This document shows, one piece after another, positions 17,307 through 27,017 of a stretch of DNA of 64,000 nucleotides. The stretch is from Opitutia bacterium UBA7350 (GTDB lineage: Bacteria > Verrucomicrobiota > Verrucomicrobiia > Opitutales > Coraliomargaritaceae): the NCBI GenBank assembly GCA_949524905.1, contig CATINC010000007.1, positions 1 through 64,000 on the forward strand, read 5' to 3'. A model generated the notes under the pieces. The model made no database searches, was not told the origin of the DNA, and saw nothing but the letters and a program-made list of their open reading frames with translations. A program made the position numbers and the translations under genes. Position 1 is the stretch's first letter. Every line of letters begins with the position of its first letter.

Positions 17307-18415
17307 AAAAGATCCCCGTCTCGATCCTTATCTTAGTCGCTTTTGCCTTGATCGCAGGTGCGCTGCTTTTTTTTCAGCCAAAGCCAGCTAAAAGCAATGC
17401 CACTCGGCCACTCGCCAACATCGAAATCATCACCGTTCATCCTGAAGCAATTCAACTGAAGGTAAGCAGTCAAGGCACCGCTCTGCCCCTCACCGAATCC
17501 GATCTGGCTATTGAGGTAAGTGGGCGCGTAATGACCGTAGCGGACAATTTCCGCCCAGGTGGCCATTTTAAAAAAGGGGATGTCTTGCTTGAAATCGACC
17601 CACTTGATTACCAAGCAGCCCTTGCCGCTCGCGCCTCTGAGCTTGCTCAAGCGAAACTCGCACTCGCACAAGAAAAAGCACTCTCTCAACAAGCAAAAGC
17701 AGATTGGGATTCCATTGGAAAAGGAGAAGCAAGCCCGCTGACCCTGAGACAGCCTCAGCTAGAATATGCCAAGGCAGCCGTCATAAGTGCGCAGGCAGCT
17801 CATACTCGCGCAAAAGCTGACCTCAGTAAAACCAAGGTGCGCGCCCCCTACGATGGTCGCGTCCTTGAAAAGAGTATCGATGTCGGTCAACTCGCTTCCC
17901 CTAATGCCAGCCGACCAGCGGCTCGTTTATATGCTACCGAAGCCGCTGAAGTTCGCCTTCCCATAAGCGAGAAAGAGGCTGCTTTCCTGAGTGATCCATC
18001 CGTATTTGTAGCTCCTGTGCGCTTAAGTCAGAATGACCGCTACTGGGACGGAATCTTGACCCGTATAGAGGCCACCATTGATACCCGCAGTCGTTTGTTA
18101 TACGCAGTCGCTGAGGTCAAGAATCCTTACCATGGGCCCACTCCCCTCCGCCGAGGTCTTTTTGTAAATGCCGTCATTGAAGGCCGTATCCTTCCTAAGG
18201 CGTACCGCATACCTAGAATCGCCCTGCGTGATTCAGATACCATCTATGTTTTGAGTGATAACAAGACCCTACAAGCTCGCAAAGTGCAAATCGTTAAACG
18301 CGACCCCAATACCGTGATCATTGATGCCGGCTTGCAGGATGGAGAAAAAGTCGCTACCAGCCCGATTGCATATTTCGTGGAAAATATGCCCGTCAATTTA
18401 CTCGAAAGCGAATGA
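17303..18415 (+). CDS. RND efflux periplasmic adaptor (HlyD/MFP family)
   Basis: 370 aa. An N-terminal membrane anchor or uncleaved signal at about 5-25 precedes a barrel-sandwich half (EVSGRVMTVADNFRPGGHFK, GDVLLEIDPLDY), a helical hairpin of Ala/Gln-rich repeats (about 110-175), and the second lipoyl half with VRAPYDGRVLEKSIDVGQ. It links the RND transporter to the outer-membrane factor. It sits in the middle of a three-gene operon with 4-base overlaps on both sides. Confidence 0.94.
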   Translation: MKKIPVSILILVAFALIAGALLFFQPKPAKSNATRPLANIEIITVHPEAIQLKVSSQGTALPLTESDLAIEVSGRVMTVADNFRPGGHFKKGDVLLEIDPLDYQAALAARASELAQAKLALAQEKALSQQAKADWDSIGKGEASPLTLRQPQLEYAKAAVISAQAAHTRAKADLSKTKVRAPYDGRVLEKSIDVGQLASPNASRPAARLYATEAAEVRLPISEKEAAFLSDPSVFVAPVRLSQNDRYWDGILTRIEATIDTRSRLLYAVAEVKNPYHGPTPLRRGLFVNAVIEGRILPKAYRIPRIALRDSDTIYVLSDNKTLQARKVQIVKRDPNTVIIDAGLQDGEKVATSPIAYFVENMPVNLLESE

Positions 18416-21400
18416 TCCGCTGGTTCACCAAAAATGGCGTTGCCGCCAACCTTTTAGCTGCGATTGCAATCGTCTGTGGCTTCTATGTAGCCAGCACCAT
18501 CAAGCTTGAGCTATTCCCGCGACTGGATCTCGACATCGTTACCGCCAGTGTCGTTTATCCAGGCGCTGCCCCTGAAGAAGTTGAAAGTGGAATTGTTGAA
18601 CTCATTGAAGATCGGATTCAGGACCTTGAAGGTATCAAGCGAATGCGCAGCACCGCCTCCGAAAGCTATGGCGCGGTTGTTATCGAGGTTGAGCGCGGTT
18701 ACGACGCCGGCGAAATGCGTGATAATGTTAAATCCCGCATTGATGGCATCACCAATTTCCCCCAAGAGGCTGAACGCCCCAATGTCGAGGAATTACTCGT
18801 GCGGAGTCCCGTCATTTTCTTGGCACTCTATGGCGACACGGACATTAAAAACCTGAAGGAAATTGGCGAATATATCCGTGATGAACTGAATGTCCGCCAC
18901 GGTATCAGCCAAGTCGATATCAACGGAGTCGCTCCCTATGAAATTTCCATCAATATATCCGAGAAAGCACTGCGACAATACGGGCTTAGTTTTGGCGACG
19001 TCGCGCTCGCAATACAACGAAACTCTGTTGATATACCAGGCGGAGCGATTAAATCGCGCTCTGGCGAGATCCTCCTTCGCACAAATGCCAAAGCTTACCG
19101 TGCCCAGGAATTTGAAACGCTCCCTGTCATTACAAATACAGATGGAGCCCTTGTCACGCTAGGCGACATCGCTGAAATTGAAGATGGATTTGTAGATGAT
19201 GAGCTCGTGACCGAGTTTAACAATGAGCGCGCAGTGTTGTTGTCCATCTACGCATTGGGCAATCAGGGCGTACTCGATATTGCGGAACGCGTACGCGCTT
19301 TTGCGGAAGAGGTTAACGGAGAACTACCCCCAGGCATCGAAATAAAACCGACCAATGATTTCACCTATTACCTCACGGGTCGTCTCAAAATGTTAATTGA
19401 GAACGGAATCTTCGGTCTCATTCTAGTCTTTCTGGTGCTCACGCTCTTCCTGCGTCCATCGCTAGCATTCTTTGTCATGTTAGGAATACCGATCTCTTTC
19501 TTGGGCGCCCTGACGCTACTCCCCTGGTTTGATATAAGCATTAATCTCGCCTCACTCTTCGGCTTCATTTTGGTCCTGGGTATCGTGGTGGATGATGCCA
19601 TCATTGTGGGAGAGAGTATTTTTACAGAATCTCAAAAGCAAGGGGGCTCCGGAGTCGAGGCCTCTGTTCGAGGAACTCACCGCGTATCCACTCCGGTTAC
19701 TTTTGCAGTTCTAACCACCGTGGTTGCTTTTATTCCTATCCTAACCATGCCAGGTTTCATTGGAAAATTTTTCTACCCCATTCCCGTAGTTGTAATTGCC
19801 TGCCTTATTTGGTCTCTCATTGAGTCTAAACTTGTACTTCCTTACCACCTCACCCTATGCAAAGTCGGCAGTGGTACCAGTCGGGAAAATCTCAATTGGT
19901 TACTACGGCAGCAACGCAAAATCGCCGATGGCATGGAACGATTTATTGAAGTGTGTTATCGTCCCTTACTCGCACTAGCGATTCGTTTTCGCTATGCCAC
20001 CGTTTCCTTTTTTATCGGCCTGCTTGCAGTCGTGCTATCACTCCTGATCGGTAAACACATCGCCTTTGTTTTTTTCCCAGAGGTCCCATCTGACTACATG
20101 GTAGCCAAACTTGTCATGCCGGAGGGTACTCCCTCAGAAACAACTGCCAAAGCAGTAGAGAAACTAGAATCCAGTCTTCAAATCCTACGCGATGAAGTTA
20201 AATCGCAAGGTTACGGAGATCCCTTTGAGAACGTCACGATCACGGTAGGTGGTCAGCCTTTTTCAAATATGGGAGGCCCCAATGGATCGGTATCTAGAAC
20301 CATAAATCCAAGTTTAGGAGAGGTCGGCGTAGAACTTAAAAAACGCGAAGATCTTGCAGATGGTGGGGATATTGAAATTCTTTCGGGCCCGAGCCTTGCC
20401 AAACGTTGGCGTGCACTGACCGGCCCCATTGCAGGCGTTAAGGAATTGATTTATGACGCCAACGCTGCTGGTCAGGGAGGCAGTCCGATAGATATTCAGA
20501 TTTCAGGCCGTGATTTTGATAAACTCAGCCAAGTTGCCGAAGCCATCAAAATGAAGCTCGCGACTTATCAAGGCTTATACGATATCCGAGACAACTACAG
20601 TAGTGGTAAGCGAGAAATTCGACTCGAACTCAAGCCCTCCGCACAAGCATTGGGGCTGCGAGCCGATGACCTCGGACAGCAGGTACGTGCCGCGTTTTAC
20701 GGCATTGAAGCGCAACGAATCCAACGTGGCCGCGATGATATTAAAGTTATGGTGCGCTACCCACGAGAGGAACGTGAGTCGCTGGAAAATCTAGAAGAGT
20801 TACGTATACGTACCGCCGGCGGCGATGAGGTGCCCTTTGAAGAAGTTGCCGCCTTGGAGATTACTCAGGGCTTCTCAAGTATTTCTCGAGTAGATCGTCG
20901 CCGAGTTCTTAATGTCACCGCAAACGCAGACAAAGAGATTGCTGATCTTGAGCAAATTAAAGCAGATCTAAGCGGTAAGATCAATGGCGGTGAATCCTTC
21001 CTGGATAATTTACTCCAAGACTACCCGGGGGTCGCCTGGACTTTTGAGGGTGAGGCCCGCGAGCAAGCCGATATTTTTGCAAGTCTCTTTCGCACCACAA
21101 TTCTTGTCCTCTTTATCATCTATGCCCTATTGGCGGTGCCTCTAAAGTCATACCTGCAACCAATTATCGTCATGTTTGTCATTCCATTTGGGCTCATTGG
21201 CGCAATCCTCGGTCATGTGCTGCTCGGTCAGGCAGTGAGTATTCTGTCGATTCTTGGCTTTGTGGCACTTGCTGGGGTGGTGGTCAACGACAGCCTTGTT
21301 CTGGTCGATTTTATCAATCAGGAACGTAAACGTAAAATCCCTCTACGGGAAGCCATCGTTAATGGCTGTGCCGCACGATTCCGTCCCATCATTTTAACTT

Positions 21401-21609
21401 CACTAACGACCTTTGCCGGTCTTTTACCACTCTTATTTGAGACCAGCCTACAGGCACAGTTCCTTATTCCAATGGCTACCTCGCTTAGCTTTGGAGTACT
21501 CTTTGCGACTACGATGACGCTTTTTCTCGTGCCTGCCTTTTATAACATTTTACAGGATGGCATCGAGTTCATCCTCCGTATCTGGAAAAAAACACTACCC
21601 TTTGGTTAA
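18412..21609 (+). CDS. RND-family efflux transporter permease
   Basis: 1065 aa, full length for the HAE/AcrB superfamily. TM1 is near the N-terminus, followed by a large periplasmic loop (VTASVVYPGAAPEEVESGI), TM2-6 with the ILVLGIVVDDAIIVGESIF motif whose Asp pair carries protons, a second loop and TM7-12 ending in FVALAGVVVNDSLVLVDFIN and PIILTSLTTFAGLLPLL. It exports drugs or other small molecules using the proton gradient. Last gene of the efflux operon; its end overlaps the convergent metW stop by 15 bases. Confidence 0.95.
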   Translation: MIRWFTKNGVAANLLAAIAIVCGFYVASTIKLELFPRLDLDIVTASVVYPGAAPEEVESGIVELIEDRIQDLEGIKRMRSTASESYGAVVIEVERGYDAGEMRDNVKSRIDGITNFPQEAERPNVEELLVRSPVIFLALYGDTDIKNLKEIGEYIRDELNVRHGISQVDINGVAPYEISINISEKALRQYGLSFGDVALAIQRNSVDIPGGAIKSRSGEILLRTNAKAYRAQEFETLPVITNTDGALVTLGDIAEIEDGFVDDELVTEFNNERAVLLSIYALGNQGVLDIAERVRAFAEEVNGELPPGIEIKPTNDFTYYLTGRLKMLIENGIFGLILVFLVLTLFLRPSLAFFVMLGIPISFLGALTLLPWFDISINLASLFGFILVLGIVVDDAIIVGESIFTESQKQGGSGVEASVRGTHRVSTPVTFAVLTTVVAFIPILTMPGFIGKFFYPIPVVVIACLIWSLIESKLVLPYHLTLCKVGSGTSRENLNWLLRQQRKIADGMERFIEVCYRPLLALAIRFRYATVSFFIGLLAVVLSLLIGKHIAFVFFPEVPSDYMVAKLVMPEGTPSETTAKAVEKLESSLQILRDEVKSQGYGDPFENVTITVGGQPFSNMGGPNGSVSRTINPSLGEVGVELKKREDLADGGDIEILSGPSLAKRWRALTGPIAGVKELIYDANAAGQGGSPIDIQISGRDFDKLSQVAEAIKMKLATYQGLYDIRDNYSSGKREIRLELKPSAQALGLRADDLGQQVRAAFYGIEAQRIQRGRDDIKVMVRYPREERESLENLEELRIRTAGGDEVPFEEVAALEITQGFSSISRVDRRRVLNVTANADKEIADLEQIKADLSGKINGGESFLDNLLQDYPGVAWTFEGEAREQADIFASLFRTTILVLFIIYALLAVPLKSYLQPIIVMFVIPFGLIGAILGHVLLGQAVSILSILGFVALAGVVVNDSLVLVDFINQERKRKIPLREAIVNGCAARFRPIILTSLTTFAGLLPLLFETSLQAQFLIPMATSLSFGVLFATTMTLFLVPAFYNILQDGIEFILRIWKKTLPFG

Positions 21610-22203
21610 ATCATAAATAGCGTATCCAGCACACAAACTCGGGAAAAAAGGACAGGTATCGCGCCAATTGCCCCGAAGATATTTTCGGTTTACAATACGA
21701 ATACCCGTCGATTTACAAAACTGGTCAAATTCGCCAATTGAAAAAGGGTTACTCGGACGGCTCTCATGCCATTGATTTGGATAAACTTCATTATGGATAC
21801 GCCGACCTTGTGTGAAGAAACTGAGGCGATTTCTCCAATATCCATGATTCACGAATCCGACTGTCACATGCTTCCCCACCCTGAGGGCTTCGGTAAGTGT
21901 CACATCCGCTTGTTCTAATAAATCCACCGAACGACTGAAAATTACACGGTCAAAGCTCGCATCTTCAAACTTCTTTAAAACCGCATGCACATCTCCGTGG
22001 TAGGCTGAAACCCCACGCTTCACGCAGCTGATAATCTTATCCAGCTCAATATCGATTCCCACACCGTAGACTGATTGCTGCTGCATGAGCGCCTCAAGCA
22101 ATACCCCTCGTCCGCAGCCTAGATCCAAAATACGATCCCCCTGCTTTACCCAGCGAGCTATCACTTGGAAATCAACCTGTCGTTTTTTTGAATTGGGATT
22201 CAT
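21595..22203 (-). CDS. metW: MetW methyltransferase-like methionine biosynthesis protein
   Basis: 202 aa. The SAM-binding motif is RILDLGCGRGVLLEAL (about 20-35), followed by GIDIE and the MetW features SFDRVIFSRSVDLLEQ and GKHVTVGFVNHGYWRNR. MetW acts with MetX in homoserine acylation in many bacteria. The gene begins 4 bases after the metX stop, confirming the pair. Its 3' end overlaps the convergent RND permease gene by 15 bases. Confidence 0.93.
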   Translation of the reverse strand: MNPNSKKRQVDFQVIARWVKQGDRILDLGCGRGVLLEALMQQQSVYGVGIDIELDKIISCVKRGVSAYHGDVHAVLKKFEDASFDRVIFSRSVDLLEQADVTLTEALRVGKHVTVGFVNHGYWRNRLSFFTQGRRIHNEVYPNQWHESRPSNPFSIGEFDQFCKSTGIRIVNRKYLRGNWRDTCPFFPSLCAGYAIYDLTKG

Positions 22204-22206
22204 TAC

Positions 22207-23349
22207 TCAGCGATCAAGAAAAGTACGGATTAAAGCATCTAATTTAGGTGCTCGAAGCAAAAAGGAATCATGGCCTGCATTCAGGGCTAATTCCGCATAA
22301 CTAGCTGGCTTTCCCAAACGCAAAAGTGCTTCTACAATCTCGCGGTTTGCTTGCGGCGGGTAGAGCCAATCACTGCCAAATCCAACTACGAGACCCGGCG
22401 CCTGCACGGCCTTGAGCATTTCATCTAAGCGACCGTCTGACCCATGTAAATCAAAACGATCGAGTGCTTTTGTTAAATACAAATATGAGTTGGCATCAAA
22501 ACGCGACACGAACTGCTGCCCCTGATAACGCAAATAACTCTCTACCTCAAATTCTACTTCAAAGTGTTCGCGCGAGCTGTCCTCTGCACGCCGCTTACGA
22601 CCAAAGCGCGCTTCCATTCCGGCATCCGAAAGATAGGTGATGTGAGCCATCATTCGCGCCACCGCCAAGCCATGCGCAGGCGGGGCATCCGATGCATAGA
22701 CACCCTTTTTCCAAGCCGGATCACGCATAATTGCCTGCCGTCCAGTATCATTAAATGCAATCGCCTGAGCATTGTGTCGGGCACAGCAAGCCAAAGCAGC
22801 ATAACGACCTAAACGTTCCGGAAAATCAATAGCCCACTGCAAAGTCTGCATTCCACCCATACTTCCACCAATGACAGCGTGCAATCGATCTAAGCCCAAA
22901 GAATCGATTAACAAAGCCTGTGCGCGCACCATATCGCGAACGGTCAGTTTCGGGAAATCTAAATTATAAGGCTTTCCAGTCTCAGGATTAATTGAGCGTG
23001 GCCCAGTCGAGCCATTGCAACCCCCAAGCACATTTGAGCAAATCACAAAATACTTCTTTGTATCAATAGGTTTACCCGGCCCAACCATGAAATTCCACCA
23101 GCCTTGCTTACGCTCGGTCATGTCATAGACGCCAGCGCAGTGGTGATCTCCCGTCAGCGCATGGCAAATAAGGATGGCATTTGACTTGTCCTTATTGAGG
23201 TGCCCGTAGGTCTCATAACGCAAACAAAGCCCTGGAACGACCCCTCCCGATTCAAACTCAAATGGCACCTTCGATACGAAATCCGAGTGAGCTACTATAC
23301 CAACCTCACCCTCCTCAAAGGTGGATACTAGCGCTTCCGAATCGTTCAT
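22207..23349 (-). CDS. metX: Homoserine O-acyltransferase MetX
   Basis: 380 aa alpha/beta-hydrolase fold. The nucleophile elbow GGSMGGMQ holds Ser163, and the catalytic His is in NAGHDSFLL near the C-terminus. Other family features are CHALTGDHH, NVLGGCNGSTGP and VVGFGSDWLYP with the catalytic Asp. It transfers an acetyl (or succinyl) group to L-homoserine, the first dedicated step of methionine synthesis; acetyl versus succinyl cannot be decided by eye. Paired with metW downstream. The 45 bases upstream hold no room for a SAM riboswitch. Confidence 0.95.
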   Translation of the reverse strand: MNDSEALVSTFEEGEVGIVAHSDFVSKVPFEFESGGVVPGLCLRYETYGHLNKDKSNAILICHALTGDHHCAGVYDMTERKQGWWNFMVGPGKPIDTKKYFVICSNVLGGCNGSTGPRSINPETGKPYNLDFPKLTVRDMVRAQALLIDSLGLDRLHAVIGGSMGGMQTLQWAIDFPERLGRYAALACCARHNAQAIAFNDTGRQAIMRDPAWKKGVYASDAPPAHGLAVARMMAHITYLSDAGMEARFGRKRRAEDSSREHFEVEFEVESYLRYQGQQFVSRFDANSYLYLTKALDRFDLHGSDGRLDEMLKAVQAPGLVVGFGSDWLYPPQANREIVEALLRLGKPASYAELALNAGHDSFLLRAPKLDALIRTFLDR

Positions 23350-23394
23350 GCTCTTAGAATTAGGTAACCTCTCTGCGATTTGCGAGCCATCATT

Positions 23395-24978
23395 TCATTT
23401 CACCCCAAGAGCCTGAAATTGTGCCATTCGGTTATTATTTTCCGGCCTGCGGTCAAGGGCGCCCTCTTCCAGACGAACTTGCGCCCCAATAACCAAGGTC
23501 GCCTCGACTTCCCTCGGCGGCAACTGCCGGTAAACTGTTCGCTCCGAACTTGCTCCGGGCGCAAGCGACGTGATCGTAAATTGCTCCTTTGCCGCACCCG
23601 GTTCGGCAACGATTAATTCCGCTTTGGGAATCCAAACTGTTCCACGGTTTTGAACAACCACTTTAAATGCAGCCCGCGTACCCGGAAGCGTCGCACGGTC
23701 CAAGTGAATCGAAGCCAATGCAAGATCCTCATAGTCGCGGATGGCTCGATTTCGCAAACGGTCCCAATCCAAAATCCCACCTCCATATTCCGGATCAGCA
23801 CCCGAGGCTCCCGCTTCATTTAAGTGTGACTGCAAAAGTCGTATCGCCTCGGCTCCTGAAATATGCGGTTCTTCAGAAAGCAAAGCCGCCAAAGTTCCGC
23901 TCACAAAAGGAGTGGCCGCGGATGTCCCGTTAATTGATCGATAATTTCCCTTAGGATCAGCAGCATAGACTCCCACACCCGGAGCCGCAAAATTTATGCG
24001 CTCTGAACGATTTGAAAACCCCGCATGCAACCCGAGACCATCCACCGCAGTCACCGAAAGCACCTCCGAATAGGCTGCGGGATAAGGGAGACGCGCTTGA
24101 GCATCATTTCCTGCTGCTGCCACCATTAAAACGCCGTTGGCATCGGCGTAACGTACGGCTTCTCGCATAAGCGCAGTCTCTTGGTAAAGCCCCAGGCTCA
24201 GGTTAATTATATGGGCTCCCATATCCGTCGCCCGTACAATTGCTTCCGCCACCGCAAAGACTGAGCCTTCTCCATCTTTATCCAACACCCGAAAATCCAG
24301 GAGGCGGGCTTCTGGTGCCAGTCCCATCTTTCCACCTAAGATTGATGCGACTGCCGTTCCATGTGCTCGAGCTTCAATCTCTGAAACATCTTCTTTCACC
24401 CAATCGTTCGACTCAATCTCAACCGCATCAAAAGCAGCATGATCCGCAATACCCGAATCTACAACCGCAATAACAACACCCGAACCTCGACCCTCCAAAC
24501 CACCTCCAGCAATCTCACGCGCAGATGCCCCAAAGGCTGTCAATGATTCAAAAAATATCGGGTTTGCCTCCAGCGGAGGCTTCGGGTTTTGCACCCGATA
24601 ATTAAAATCTACTGCTCCACCATAGTTCCTGGGGTCTAGCAAACGCAGTGCCGTGCTATCAATACGCAAGCCTCTCAGGGCATCCAGACGAGTTACGGCA
24701 ACACCATCCTCATTAATCAAAGCTTCTAGATAAGCGTAGTAGCTCGCTTCATCTGGGAAGGCTAGTAACACATTATCAGCATCGGCATCGTGGGGAAATT
24801 GCAGGCTCGGCTCGGCATGTAAAGTCGCATTTCGATCAAGCTTCGACTCCACTGCCCCGCTTTGTGGATCCTTAGTCACTCGCTCCACTTCAGGTTTTGA
24901 CTCAATGTACCAGTGTGCGAACTGCCACCCCAGCAATAGCGCTAACAATAACAAAAAAAAATTTCCTAGAATACGCAT
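23395..24978 (-). CDS. Membrane-anchored subtilisin-family (S8) serine protease
   Basis: 527 aa from the ATG giving MRILGN; a longer frame up to 25056 exists but would run into sixA. A single TM helix (about 5-24) anchors it facing the periplasm. Next is an I9-like propeptide segment (NVLLAFPDEASYYAYLEALI). The catalytic domain carries Asp174 (VIAVVDSG), His206 (HGTAVAS), oxyanion Asn291 (AAAGN) and Ser353 (NGTSAATP). A C-terminal CARDB-like beta domain follows (about 435-527). The role is unknown. Its place directly downstream of pilus/secretion genes and sixA on the same strand could mean co-transcription and processing of exported proteins, which is inference. Confidence 0.92.
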   Translation of the reverse strand: MRILGNFFLLLLALLLGWQFAHWYIESKPEVERVTKDPQSGAVESKLDRNATLHAEPSLQFPHDADADNVLLAFPDEASYYAYLEALINEDGVAVTRLDALRGLRIDSTALRLLDPRNYGGAVDFNYRVQNPKPPLEANPIFFESLTAFGASAREIAGGGLEGRGSGVVIAVVDSGIADHAAFDAVEIESNDWVKEDVSEIEARAHGTAVASILGGKMGLAPEARLLDFRVLDKDGEGSVFAVAEAIVRATDMGAHIINLSLGLYQETALMREAVRYADANGVLMVAAAGNDAQARLPYPAAYSEVLSVTAVDGLGLHAGFSNRSERINFAAPGVGVYAADPKGNYRSINGTSAATPFVSGTLAALLSEEPHISGAEAIRLLQSHLNEAGASGADPEYGGGILDWDRLRNRAIRDYEDLALASIHLDRATLPGTRAAFKVVVQNRGTVWIPKAELIVAEPGAAKEQFTITSLAPGASSERTVYRQLPPREVEATLVIGAQVRLEEGALDRRPENNNRMAQFQALGVK

Positions 24979-24991
24979 AGTATCTCTAATT

Positions 24992-25486
24992 TTAATCTGA
25001 AAGCGTACGGGGATCAAGCATCCAACGCAAATCCGCAAGTCCCACCTCATCAGCACTGATATATGGCGAACGTTTAAAGCGCAGGAGAACCCCGGTTTTC
25101 ATAACAAGACGCACGCCATAGCGTTCCCCGGTCATCATAAGTGAAGCCAGAATCTCCATCTGCGGATTATGGCCCACCAATAAAACATCTTCATTCAGAG
25201 CCCCTATGACAGAAATAACAGCCTCCGGATTCCCCTCCGGAACCAAAGCCTCCATCGTCTCGGCCAAATCCATGGCACCTCCGCCCCAAGCAGCCCCCAG
25301 AAAACTTAAAGTCTCCTGCGCGCGGACTAAAGGGCTACAAAAAATCCGCGCGGGCAGTTCTTTTGAAGAACAACTCAACCATTTCCCCATCCCTTGAGCG
25401 TGCCCTCGCCCACGCTCAGTCAGCGTTCTTTCCCGATCGGGAAATCCAAGCTTTGCCTGCGCGTGGCGTAATAAATATATGTTCAT
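24992..25486 (-). CDS. sixA: Phosphohistidine phosphatase SixA
   Basis: 164 aa histidine-phosphatase fold. LRHA with His8 as nucleophile, SPLVRAQET, the Glu of LAETMEAL, and GHNP with His106 form the active site. It removes phosphate from phosphohistidine, for example on HPt domains of phosphorelays or on nitrogen-PTS HPr homologues. The start codon lies within a perfect 8-base palindrome (25482-25500). The following subtilase gene starts 13 bases after the stop. Confidence 0.92.
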   Translation of the reverse strand: MNIYLLRHAQAKLGFPDRERTLTERGRGHAQGMGKWLSCSSKELPARIFCSPLVRAQETLSFLGAAWGGGAMDLAETMEALVPEGNPEAVISVIGALNEDVLLVGHNPQMEILASLMMTGERYGVRLVMKTGVLLRFKRSPYISADEVGLADLRWMLDPRTLSD

Positions 25487-25536
25487 ACTCTAAGTATGAA
25501 TTTATCACGCAAACTAGCAGTATAAAAATGCCCCGC

Positions 25537-26403
25537 TCAGCGTTGCAACTGCAGTTCATAAATATTTCCATCGCGATCAATCAACTCGACCGCATCTTCG
25601 GTAACCCCCGCTAGGCCAATGGCAGGCACCCGAGAAACTAAATCCCCTTGGCGATAAATATCCATCGGGTTAACGCCTCCTAATATAACTGCCGAGGAAA
25701 ATTCGCGGCGAAGCGGTTGCCGCTCCAGAATTTCGGATTTAACAATATCCCCTTCGCGATATACTTCCGGAAATACGTCACCATAACCTAATGGCTTCGC
25801 TTCCACTTCTCTTTTCACGGGCGAAGTTGCCTCTAAGGATAGTGCCTTGACCACATCTTCCACCGTTTGGTATTTGCCATTTTCATTCAACTGACCTTGA
25901 TCCGGCATAGCAATTTTACCCAAGGTCAAAGCCTGCCCGTCCTTCGTTTTTACGTCATCGCCCTCACGCTTGCGGATGACGCCAAATCGTACAAAAAACC
26001 CGGTCCGGTCGAGACCCATGTTTTCTGCAATATAACTGGTCAACTCTTCCTTTTCAATTTCCACCTCTCCAGTTTCCGCATCTACCTTAATTGCCAATTG
26101 AACCGAGGGAAGGGTATCGTCCTCAAGTTGGTGATCAGCCACAAATAATTCACGCTTCATGCTGGCGAACTGCTGCCAATTATTCGGCAACCAACGTTCT
26201 TTAGTAAAAGCCTTTGCGATACGACTGGCCTCTATCTCAAGTACAGGCGACGACTTACTCTCGGTGAGTACGAATATTTCCTGCTTCTCAAAATAACCCT
26301 TGATATCGATCCGATCAAATGTGCCAAGACGGTACAGAAGAAAAACTAGAACCAGTAAAGATGCCGGAATAACAAACCTAGGATTGTTTAGAAGTTGTCG
26401 CAC
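25537..26403 (-). CDS. Single-pass inner-membrane protein of the secretion/pilus operon (GspC/PilP-like?)
   Basis: 288 aa from a GTG whose first base overlaps the preceding TAG stop. A short cytoplasmic tail and a TM helix at about 10-28 are followed by a periplasmic region ending in a small beta domain (VPAIGLAGVTEDAVELIDRD) that resembles HR/PilP folds contacting a secretin. I do not recognise the family from sequence; its position after GspL- and GspM-like genes is that expected for a GspC- or PilP-type linker. This is one of the few starts with a GGAGG nearby, although that sequence also lies in the previous coding region. Confidence 0.7.
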   Translation of the reverse strand: MRQLLNNPRFVIPASLLVLVFLLYRLGTFDRIDIKGYFEKQEIFVLTESKSSPVLEIEASRIAKAFTKERWLPNNWQQFASMKRELFVADHQLEDDTLPSVQLAIKVDAETGEVEIEKEELTSYIAENMGLDRTGFFVRFGVIRKREGDDVKTKDGQALTLGKIAMPDQGQLNENGKYQTVEDVVKALSLEATSPVKREVEAKPLGYGDVFPEVYREGDIVKSEILERQPLRREFSSAVILGGVNPMDIYRQGDLVSRVPAIGLAGVTEDAVELIDRDGNIYELQLQR

Positions 26404-27008
26404 TACTCCTCCACCTCACTTTCTTCTGCCTTTTGGATCAGATAAATTACATCCATTTCAGTGCGATAACCTCTGGAGTCACGTTCAATGTAGATTCGAG
26501 AAAAATCTTTGGTCGGCGACTTGCGCCAAAGATAAGTACATGCCTGTAGTAAAGTATTTGCGGGCAAAAAAGCAGTGCCATCATTTAAAGTGGTGCCCTG
26601 TGATCGTCCTTCATAGGTAACTACAATGGAGCCCAACCCCAAGGTATCATCTGGCATTTCCTCTTTTTTAATACTCGCAGATTCAATGATCCAACCACTT
26701 GCGCTAAAAGCTGTATTCGTTATGCCAACGAGGGTTTTTTCGCTCGTCTCTAATTCAGAAAGAAATTCATTACTGAAAATTTGTAAGCGTTTTTGCAAGT
26801 CGCCCTGACGCATTCCCTCAAGCTCCTGCGCCAGTCGCTGTCGCTCTTGCTTGAGGGCTATACGTTCGGCTAGTAAAGCCTCGTAACGCGCCTCGATGGG
26901 TCGATAACCCGTGCCCAGATAAACAATCGCCACCGAAACCACGAAGAGAATAAAAATGACCGGGTATGAAGCCAGCAAGGTATAGAAAGTGTAAAGTAAT
27001 TTTCTCAT
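26403..27008 (-). CDS. GspM/PilO-like inner-membrane protein
   Basis: 201 aa. The TM helix at about 13-33 is followed by a coiled coil rich in Glu/Arg/Leu (about 40-75) and a small alpha-beta periplasmic domain. This size and layout is that of GspM and PilO proteins, which form inner-membrane platform dimers with GspL/PilN. Sequence alone is too diverged for a firm call, so the assignment rests on layout and on the GspL-like gene just upstream and the GspC-like gene just downstream. Confidence 0.65.
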   Translation of the reverse strand: MRKLLYTFYTLLASYPVIFILFVVSVAIVYLGTGYRPIEARYEALLAERIALKQERQRLAQELEGMRQGDLQKRLQIFSNEFLSELETSEKTLVGITNTAFSASGWIIESASIKKEEMPDDTLGLGSIVVTYEGRSQGTTLNDGTAFLPANTLLQACTYLWRKSPTKDFSRIYIERDSRGYRTEMDVIYLIQKAEESEVEE

Positions 27009-27017
27009 GTGACCATA

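Noticed and set aside
23350-23394. SAM or other methionine riboswitch before metX
   Set aside because: Only 45 bases are available and no matching structure is seen.
24979-25056. Longer start for the subtilase
   Set aside because: It overlaps sixA and removes the clear membrane anchor from the N-terminus.
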